Source: Cupriavidus necator N-1 (GTDB taxonomy: Bacteria > Pseudomonadota > Gammaproteobacteria > Burkholderiales > Burkholderiaceae). From it: a stretch of DNA of 64,000 bases. A model generated the notes under the pieces. The model had not been told where the DNA came from. It did not search any database and saw nothing but the letters and a program-made list of their open reading frames with translations. Location: positions 3,472,001-3,536,000 of the forward strand of contig NC_015726.1 in assembly GCF_000219215.1 (NCBI RefSeq), given 5' to 3'. The position numbers were made by a program, and so were the translations under genes. Shown here piece after piece: positions 1 to 5,704 of the stretch (positions are counted from its first letter, which is position 1; every line of letters begins with the position of its first letter).

Positions 1-189
1 CAACGCCAGCAGCGCCGCCTCACGGCTTTCAATGCTGCTCTCGGCTGCGTCCACCACGCGCACCTTGTCGGCCGCCAGATCAAAGCACTGCTCGCGGTAG
101 CGCCTATCGGCGTCGTACACCACCAGGCACCCCGCCTCTTTCAGACGCGGACGCAGCACACACTCTCTAATGAACTCGGCAATGGTCAC
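1..189 (-). CDS. pglZ: PglZ, BREX alkaline-phosphatase-superfamily protein (N-terminal 63 codons, cut by window edge)
   Basis: Only the first 63 residues are present; the frame runs off the left edge with no stop. The start is a GTG preceded by AAGGGGG. Visible motifs are RPRLKEAGCLVVYDADRRYRE followed by VVDAAESSIESREAALL. An opening of this type, with a YDxDRRYRE block and an ESSIESREAA block, is how I recognise the N-terminus of PglZ proteins of BREX systems. In known BREX systems PglZ is a core protein required for defence. It is the last gene visible in the leftward operon, downstream of the duplicated pglX specificity genes. The catalytic metal-binding domain lies outside the window, so activity cannot be judged. 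Confidence 0.8.
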   Translation of the reverse strand, partial: MTIAEFIRECVLRPRLKEAGCLVVYDADRRYREQCFDLAADKVRVVDAAESSIESREAALLAL

Positions 190-230
190 AGCGCCCCCTT
201 AAAAATCCAAATGCTTTCCGCAGTGGCCGG

Positions 231-347
231 TCACGAGTTCTTTCTCGCTGCAATCCACTCAAAATGCACGCGCAAAGTCTCAGCCAGACTGTCCTTCACG
301 CCATGCTTCAGATGTTTTTCCATGAGGAATTCACGGCTAAAGGCCAT
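231..347 (-). CDS. possible 38-aa small ORF between the pglX specificity gene and pglZ
   Basis: A 38-codon frame starts MAFSREFLMEKHLKHG and ends IAARKNS. It is unusual because it is in the same frame as the upstream 635-residue PglX C-terminal gene: reading through that gene's TGA gives STAFKTTE and then this ORF with no further stop. It could be a real small protein, the remnant tail of a once longer PglX, or chance. No family is recognised. The intergenic stretch between the upstream stop and pglZ is otherwise empty. Low confidence as a gene. Confidence 0.3.
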   Translation of the reverse strand: MAFSREFLMEKHLKHGVKDSLAETLRVHFEWIAARKNS

Positions 348-371
348 CTCGGTAGTCTTGAACGCTGTTGA

Positions 372-2279
372 TCATTCCGCGCCCCCAACCTTCTTCCTGT
401 CGCGCGCCTTTTTTGGTTGCCCCTCGGGCTCGACGTACAGATCCTCCAGTCCATGCGCTATGGCAAGCGATTTGTCGCTCTTGCACTTTTCACGCACGCA
501 CTCGGGCCAGTAGTTCATGGCCAGATGCGCCCAGTTGAAGTCGCCTTTCTCCAGCTTGGCCCAAGTGTCCTTGATCACCTTCTGCCAGGGCTTGTAGCGA
601 AACAGCGGCCACAGGGGCGCGGCAGTGATTTGAACGCCATCGTCGCGGTTCGGCTTGTAGGTGGGCGCGAGCTTGAGCAGGGTGTCGCGCAGCTCCATCA
701 ATTCCAGCTCGAAGGTTTGAAGCGATTCGAATTGCTTTTCTTCTTCGCGTGAGCGGGCCGCGCCTTTATTGCGCAGCGCGACCACATCGTTACCCACCTG
801 CTTGAGCTTGGGTTCTATGAAATCATTGATCGCCGTGTAGAGCGTCTGGCTGCTCAGGCTGGGGTAGTAAACCCACAGCGTGTAGCTACCTGACGTCGTG
901 GCCAGCGGCCAATAGATGGGCGCCTTGCGGCGGCTCTTGGAATAGCGCTGTAGATGGAATGCGAAGAAATCCCGTTGCAGCCAGCGGCGTACGTCGAACG
1001 GTACCGGTGCATCGACGCGAACTAAGGCCTCTTCCATCAAGCGGGCAAGGTCATTCGGGTGGCCGGGGTCGTCGACCAGAATGCCTGCGTGAGCATGGAA
1101 GGGCGTGGCTCCGTCCGGCAACATTCCAGGAGACTTTGCGGGCAAGGGATCGAATGGTTCTGGCTCTGACGGCGCTTCGCGCTCGCCAGTTGCTAGTCGC
1201 CAGTCGAAGCGGCCAAAAGCGACTCCGACAGCCCAGCTGAGTAGAGTGTCGGTGGACGGCAGATCTATTTCACTGCCCTTCTCATCTTCACTGTTTGACT
1301 CATCCTCGTCGCCTCCCTGTGAGTCTTCCTCTCCGCCAAAACACTCTCTTATCTGGCTGAGCGTAAGGCAGTCTGCTTCCGTTAGGCCGTAAAGATCAAA
1401 CGCAATGGCGTCGACCTTGGCCTGAATTACCTTGAGTTCTAATTCGACCGTCGCAGGACTGAATTCGCCGAGCCTTCCGCGGATGGCAGCGGGCAGTAAG
1501 AACGCGTGTGAAGTTTCAATAACCGAATCGAGACTCCTCCTGATCGACCAGCCGCGCTTAGCAAGGCAAGAAAGCTCTTCGCTTGTATTCTCGTTGATCT
1601 TTGGGATTGGCAATTGATTGATCAATCCCGTTTCATATTGCACACCTCCCACTTTGCCCGCAAAGAGGCGCACCAGATGATCGAGCGGTCCAGAATTGAA
1701 AATGCCCGCCAATGCAAGCAATTCACCTTTTGGCGCCAAGGCGACTTTGCCGCCGACGCTGAAGATGCATCCTTTTGGGACTAACTGCGCTGAGAACGAG
1801 ATACCGCGTAGCGGCCAGGTTAGAGCGGGTCGAAAGTAGTAATCTAGAGCCTCCGGACGATCCAGCCAACGGCCGGGTCTGCCGACAAAACCCCTAAATG
1901 TTTCCCGAACATCGTCCCAGTCAACCACTTGTTGGATGTCAGAATAGAAACGAGAGAAACTGCCACCTTTTGTAAATGGAACCCACCGGCACTTGCTTTT
2001 CCCTTGACGTTCCGCAGCTTCCCACCAGACTCGAACGTACCGGAAATCATCACACGTAGATGCCCCTCGGGTCGCCAGCCGTTCTTCACTTTTGAATGGG
2101 CGATGCGTCTTGAACATCAAGCGAATGCGGTCGCTCACCCAGTAAGCAAAAGGCACCCCTGGGATTTGACAAAAGCTGGCTGCGTCAACTTCAAACACAT
2201 TTTCACCGCCATTGCGAACAGCATTCGCAAGTGCATTCTGCTTGTCCTTTTCAGTCAAGAGACGCAAAAAAATAGTCAT
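372..2279 (-). CDS. PglX C-terminal (target-recognition type) protein, full-length copy S2
   Basis: This 635-residue protein has no methyltransferase motifs but matches the C-terminal half of single-chain PglX. It contains an N-terminal block MTIFLRLLTEKDKQ and PFAYWVSDRI, a TRD-like region with LTWPLRGISFSAQLVPKGCIF, an acidic linker near residues 315-340, then SWAVGVAFGRFDWR, KAPIYWPLATTSGSYTLW and a conserved tail with PTYKPNRDDGVQITAAPLWP. The methyltransferase half (629 aa) plus this protein total about 1,264 residues, close to a one-piece PglX (about 1,200). Its start overlaps the stop of the preceding S1 gene by ATGA, so translation is probably coupled. The last 112 or so codons are nearly identical at DNA level to those of S1. 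I infer that it pairs with the separate methyltransferase subunit to set target specificity. The 5' part is visibly more AT-rich than the 3' part. Confidence 0.8.
   Translation of the reverse strand: MTIFLRLLTEKDKQNALANAVRNGGENVFEVDAASFCQIPGVPFAYWVSDRIRLMFKTHRPFKSEERLATRGASTCDDFRYVRVWWEAAERQGKSKCRWVPFTKGGSFSRFYSDIQQVVDWDDVRETFRGFVGRPGRWLDRPEALDYYFRPALTWPLRGISFSAQLVPKGCIFSVGGKVALAPKGELLALAGIFNSGPLDHLVRLFAGKVGGVQYETGLINQLPIPKINENTSEELSCLAKRGWSIRRSLDSVIETSHAFLLPAAIRGRLGEFSPATVELELKVIQAKVDAIAFDLYGLTEADCLTLSQIRECFGGEEDSQGGDEDESNSEDEKGSEIDLPSTDTLLSWAVGVAFGRFDWRLATGEREAPSEPEPFDPLPAKSPGMLPDGATPFHAHAGILVDDPGHPNDLARLMEEALVRVDAPVPFDVRRWLQRDFFAFHLQRYSKSRRKAPIYWPLATTSGSYTLWVYYPSLSSQTLYTAINDFIEPKLKQVGNDVVALRNKGAARSREEEKQFESLQTFELELMELRDTLLKLAPTYKPNRDDGVQITAAPLWPLFRYKPWQKVIKDTWAKLEKGDFNWAHLAMNYWPECVREKCKSDKSLAIAHGLEDLYVEPEGQPKKARDRKKVGGAE
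445..779. repeat. 335-bp direct repeat, copy 1 (3' end of S2)
   Basis: This copy aligns base for base with 2337-2671 at a constant offset of 1,892 bp. I see a single difference (A here, C in the other copy, within GATTTGMACGCC), and it is silent. Identity stops abruptly at both ends, where the two genes remain only distantly similar. Both copies lie in the same orientation at the 3' ends of the two tandem PglX C-terminal genes. Confidence 0.95.
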
Positions 2280-3445
2280 TTCCTCACCCCTCCGCTGGAT
2301 TTCGTTGACTCAACATCAAGCTCAATGAAGAGCTCTTCCAGTCCATGCGCTATGGCAAGCGATTTGTCGCTCTTGCACTTTTCACGCACGCACTCGGGCC
2401 AGTAGTTCATGGCCAGATGCGCCCAGTTGAAGTCGCCTTTCTCCAGCTTGGCCCAAGTGTCCTTGATCACCTTCTGCCAGGGCTTGTAGCGAAACAGCGG
2501 CCACAGGGGCGCGGCAGTGATTTGCACGCCATCGTCGCGGTTCGGCTTGTAGGTGGGCGCGAGCTTGAGCAGGGTGTCGCGCAGCTCCATCAATTCCAGC
2601 TCGAAGGTTTGAAGCGATTCGAATTGCTTTTCTTCTTCGCGTGAGCGGGCCGCGCCTTTATTGCGCAGCGCCGTCACGCCCGCGCCGACTTCCTTGAGCT
2701 TAGGCTCGATGACATCGTTAATCACCAAGGCGGCGAGCGTGGCTGGCTGCTCGGCGTTGAGGTCGGGAACGGGAGTTTTCTGGATAATGCCGACTTCGTA
2801 TGAACGGGCGGCAGCATCGGCTGCGGCCAGCTGCAGCGACACCAGCAGACCGAAGGCATGGCTGTTGGTCAGCGCCAACAGCGCAAGCAATGAATCAGGA
2901 TCGTCCTCAGCCACGAAGGCAGCCGGCCCTTTGTCGGCAAAGATGCAGCCTTGGGGCATGGCGCGCAAGCCAAGATCGCTAGTCGTGCGCCTCGGCCAGG
3001 TGAGGCCGGGGCGGAGATAGAAGTCTGGATTTCGGACAACACTGCCACCAAAAGCATTCAGCACAGCCCCCTCATTTGCCCAACTGACTGCAAGATACGT
3101 ATCCGCATAGAAAGGAGAGTAACTTCCTCCCTTTGCAAAATTGATCCAATTCTGACCGTCCACTTTGGTTTCCCAAGCGATACGTACAAAACGGAAATCA
3201 TCTGCAGTCGCTAGTCCCTGGCGAGCAGTTCGCTCATCGCACTCCAACGCTGGGAGCCGACTGAACACTCCGCGCACTGACTCGCCAACCCAATACGCAA
3301 ACGGCTTCCCCGGCACAGCATTAAAAGACTCCGAGTGGACCAGAAAGTGACGCGGATCGTCGCCACCCTGGCGCAAGTGTGCGCACAGGCTGGCCAGGGC
3401 TTGTGCCTTGTCGGCCTCGTTCAATAGACGCAAATACTGGCTCAT
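2276..3445 (-). CDS. PglX C-terminal (target-recognition type) protein, internally shortened copy S1
   Basis: This 389-residue paralogue of the S2 protein begins MSQYLRLLNEADKAQAL with PFAYWVGESVRG and DDFRFVRIAWE, all aligning with the S2 N-terminus, and it ends with the same tail. Relative to S2 it lacks about 245 central residues: the sequence passes from PVPDLNAEQPATLAAL directly to VINDVIEPKLKEVG. It therefore has no GVAFGRFDWR or YWPLATTSGSY block. The shortening is in frame, so the gene is either a compact alternative specificity subunit or a decaying copy. Its start overlaps the methyltransferase stop by ATGA. The TRD-like residues differ strongly from S2 while the tail is nearly identical, as expected of alternative recognition modules. 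Confidence 0.78.
   Translation of the reverse strand: MSQYLRLLNEADKAQALASLCAHLRQGGDDPRHFLVHSESFNAVPGKPFAYWVGESVRGVFSRLPALECDERTARQGLATADDFRFVRIAWETKVDGQNWINFAKGGSYSPFYADTYLAVSWANEGAVLNAFGGSVVRNPDFYLRPGLTWPRRTTSDLGLRAMPQGCIFADKGPAAFVAEDDPDSLLALLALTNSHAFGLLVSLQLAAADAAARSYEVGIIQKTPVPDLNAEQPATLAALVINDVIEPKLKEVGAGVTALRNKGAARSREEEKQFESLQTFELELMELRDTLLKLAPTYKPNRDDGVQITAAPLWPLFRYKPWQKVIKDTWAKLEKGDFNWAHLAMNYWPECVREKCKSDKSLAIAHGLEELFIELDVESTKSSGGVRK
2337..2671. repeat. 335-bp direct repeat, copy 2 (3' end of S1)
   Basis: This is the partner of 445-779, identical except for one base. Recombination between the copies would delete 1,892 bp. That would remove nearly all of S2 and leave one S1 gene carrying the last residues of S2. 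Near-identity bounded by divergent flanks suggests recent gene conversion or a recent duplication patch. Confidence 0.95.
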
Positions 3446-5331
3446 GCCTGCTTCTCTAACACATAGGCGGCGGCTTCCACCATCGCATCGTCCATCACGC
3501 CATGCCCCAGATCAGCCATGACTTCTGGTTTGGCCATGCCCAACACAACCTGTTCACGCCAGTTCTGAAAGCTGGAGAGAAAAAAGCAGGTACGCGAGGT
3601 GATCGCACCGATCCGTCCACCGATACGTAGCAATTCGAGGCCGCGCTCGACGAAAATGGCCAAGAGATCGTTTTTGCTACGCGGATAGGCTTTGGCGAGT
3701 TGATCTTTCGTGCTCGATGCCAATGCGCCAAAGGGCGGATTCATCACGACCACATCAAATACTTCACTGGTCAAATCGATCAGTCGCAGGCCCTGCAAGG
3801 CGTCTTGCGCAAATAAGCGACCTTGATAAGTGGACCTGGCTGCCTGGGCAAACTCGGTCAGCGCATCACGCAGACCAGATTCAATCTGCTCCCACGTTTT
3901 CATGCGCTTCTCTTTGAGCAAGTCACCATGCTCGCCGTAGACTTGGCGAATCAAATGCGGCAGGGCGCGCTCTACCTGGAGTAGCGCCCCCATCTCGGGC
4001 AGCCCCTTCAAAAGTTGCAGGGTTTTCTCGAACAACTCGGCGTCCAGAAGATCAAGCTCGGCGGTGAATTGGTGTCGCAATTCCCGTTCAGCCGGTGGCG
4101 CAATAGCCGCCACCACATGCCCTCGTCCAATCAACGGGCGATCTTTTGCCTTGACCCCCGCGTCGTGCCACGCGCGTTGCGCTCGGAGCCACAGCGCCAG
4201 CGAGGCGATTTGTGCGGCGCGCGGATCAATGTCCACGCCGTAGATGTTGTGCTCGATGATCAGGCGCGGCACATCACGCAGGTACGCGTCGTGATCGGCA
4301 TAGGTCTGGCTCAGTGGCCTGAAGCTGTCCAGAGGTTGGGTGGAGACATCTAGCGAACCGGGGCCATGTTGCTGCTCCCAGGCCCAGGCTTCACGATGAA
4401 TCTCGGCAAACAAGTCGAACGCGTACAGGCCGAAGTGCATCGACCCACAGGCCGGATCCAGCAGCTTGAGGGTGCGCGGGTCGCGCAGCTTGGCGGCCGC
4501 TTGCAGCGATTCATCGGGCTTGACCAGCAGGTATTGGCAGCGCTCGCGTAGAGGTGTCTGTCCACCCGTGGCGTTGAGCCACAGCCGCCCCAGGGTGTTG
4601 TCGACTAGAAACTCGACCACGTAGCGCGGCGTGAAAAACTGGTTGCGCACGGCCAGCTCGCGGCTGCTGCGCGGCGCCTGCGATGCGTCGCGCATCGCTT
4701 TGCGCTCTTCCTTCGAGTTGAAGTACTGGTAGATCCAGCCTATGGTTTCATCCTCGCCCCACAGTGGGGCGATATCGGCATCGTTGATCAGATTAAGCAC
4801 TTGCAGCAGCGCCGCCTCGCGCGGGAACAGGCGACCCTGCGGTGAGTAGCGGTCGAACAGGCCCGGCAGGTCTTGTGCGAGTTCATCGAACACGCTGAAC
4901 AGGTACACGCGATAGGCATCGCCGGTTTCACCCAGGCCGGTGCCGGCGAGCCGCGCGTAAAGCTGAAAGCCCTTGGCCTGGAAGCCGTTACCGACCGACT
5001 CGACGAGCAAGCCGCGCGCTTCCGCCATACGCAGAGCCGCCAGGCGGTTGAGCACGGTAAAGGCTTGCTCGCGCACGATGCGGTCCAGCCCCTGTGTGGC
5101 GTTCATGTCGCCACTGGCTGTGTAATGCGCTAGGGTGTCGCGCAAGATGCGTGCGGTTTCGCGCTGAGCATCATTGATGTGGCGCAGGCTGGCTAGATCC
5201 GCGACCGTGCCAGCATTGGGATCCATGCCGTAGTCGTTCTGCAGCTGGCGGGTGAACTCTTCTTCAAGCACGCGGCGCGCGTCGTTGACGAATCGCTGCA
5301 GGCGGGTTCTTGTGGTTTGGTCGAAGGCCAT
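3442..5331 (-). CDS. pglX: PglX N-terminal half, BREX adenine-specific DNA methyltransferase subunit
   Basis: This 629-residue protein carries the methyltransferase motifs of PglX. Motif I is DPACGSMHFG (residues 292-301), an ENxYGxDID-like segment reads EHNIYGVDIDP (about 360-370), and the catalytic motif IV is NPPF (531-534). The helical N-terminus starts MAFDQTTRTRLQRFV. In BREX, PglX adds N6-methyladenine at a non-palindromic host motif and so marks self DNA. Here the protein ends at MVEAAAYVLEKQA, where a single-chain PglX would continue into its recognition half. The ATG of the next gene (S1) overlaps the stop. I do not think this is a frameshift artefact, because two downstream homologues each begin with the same N-terminal motif and their own start. 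Confidence 0.88.
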   Translation of the reverse strand: MAFDQTTRTRLQRFVNDARRVLEEEFTRQLQNDYGMDPNAGTVADLASLRHINDAQRETARILRDTLAHYTASGDMNATQGLDRIVREQAFTVLNRLAALRMAEARGLLVESVGNGFQAKGFQLYARLAGTGLGETGDAYRVYLFSVFDELAQDLPGLFDRYSPQGRLFPREAALLQVLNLINDADIAPLWGEDETIGWIYQYFNSKEERKAMRDASQAPRSSRELAVRNQFFTPRYVVEFLVDNTLGRLWLNATGGQTPLRERCQYLLVKPDESLQAAAKLRDPRTLKLLDPACGSMHFGLYAFDLFAEIHREAWAWEQQHGPGSLDVSTQPLDSFRPLSQTYADHDAYLRDVPRLIIEHNIYGVDIDPRAAQIASLALWLRAQRAWHDAGVKAKDRPLIGRGHVVAAIAPPAERELRHQFTAELDLLDAELFEKTLQLLKGLPEMGALLQVERALPHLIRQVYGEHGDLLKEKRMKTWEQIESGLRDALTEFAQAARSTYQGRLFAQDALQGLRLIDLTSEVFDVVVMNPPFGALASSTKDQLAKAYPRSKNDLLAIFVERGLELLRIGGRIGAITSRTCFFLSSFQNWREQVVLGMAKPEVMADLGHGVMDDAMVEAAAYVLEKQA

Positions 5332-5361
5332 GCCTGGGAGATTCCTTGCGGTTTACTTTAG

Positions 5362-5694
5362 TTACCAATTGGTTGTTCGGTAAGCAGCTGTAGTGGCGCG
5401 CTTTACCACTTCCTCAATAATTAGAGGCACGTAACTGAGCACAATCTGTTCACTTGTGACTTCTGAGTGATCGACGTTCGATTTTTGCCATTCGAGAATT
5501 AACGCTTGTTTCTCGTGCGACCGGAGACGCATTAAAGCGCCTTCTGCGACAAGATCAAACTCACCCTGGCGCGGATAGAAAATTTGATATCCGGAATCCA
5601 AAATTTGGCGCTTTAGCTCCCACCATAAGTACTTGTTGTGGTGAGCGACGTAGAAGATCACATCTCGAAGAATTTTCTTTTCAGCCTTGTTCAT
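5362..5694 (-). CDS. 110-aa protein of unknown function in the BREX operon
   Basis: The start is set at ATG 5694 (MNKAEKKILRDVIFYVAHHN), preceded by GAGG at good spacing; a longer frame upstream would run back into the helicase gene. The protein is small, mixed-charge and probably soluble, with aromatic and basic patches (NKYLWWELKRQIL, YQIFYPRQGEFDLV). No signal peptide or membrane segment is visible. It lies 10 bp after the helicase stop and 30 bp before pglX. The base composition is noticeably more AT-rich than the surrounding genes, suggesting separate acquisition. No family is recognised; its position suggests a partner of the helicase or an accessory defence protein. Confidence 0.6.
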   Translation of the reverse strand: MNKAEKKILRDVIFYVAHHNKYLWWELKRQILDSGYQIFYPRQGEFDLVAEGALMRLRSHEKQALILEWQKSNVDHSEVTSEQIVLSYVPLIIEEVVKRATTAAYRTTNW

Positions 5695-5704
5695 CACCAC
5701 GTCC

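Noticed and set aside
3442..3445. Frameshift splitting a single pglX gene into methylase and S1
   Set aside because: The joint is a normal ATGA overlap, S1 and S2 both begin with the same homologous N-terminal motif, and S1/S2 share the identical arrangement at 2276-2279; three separate genes explain this better. A sequencing error is still listed as a refuting test.
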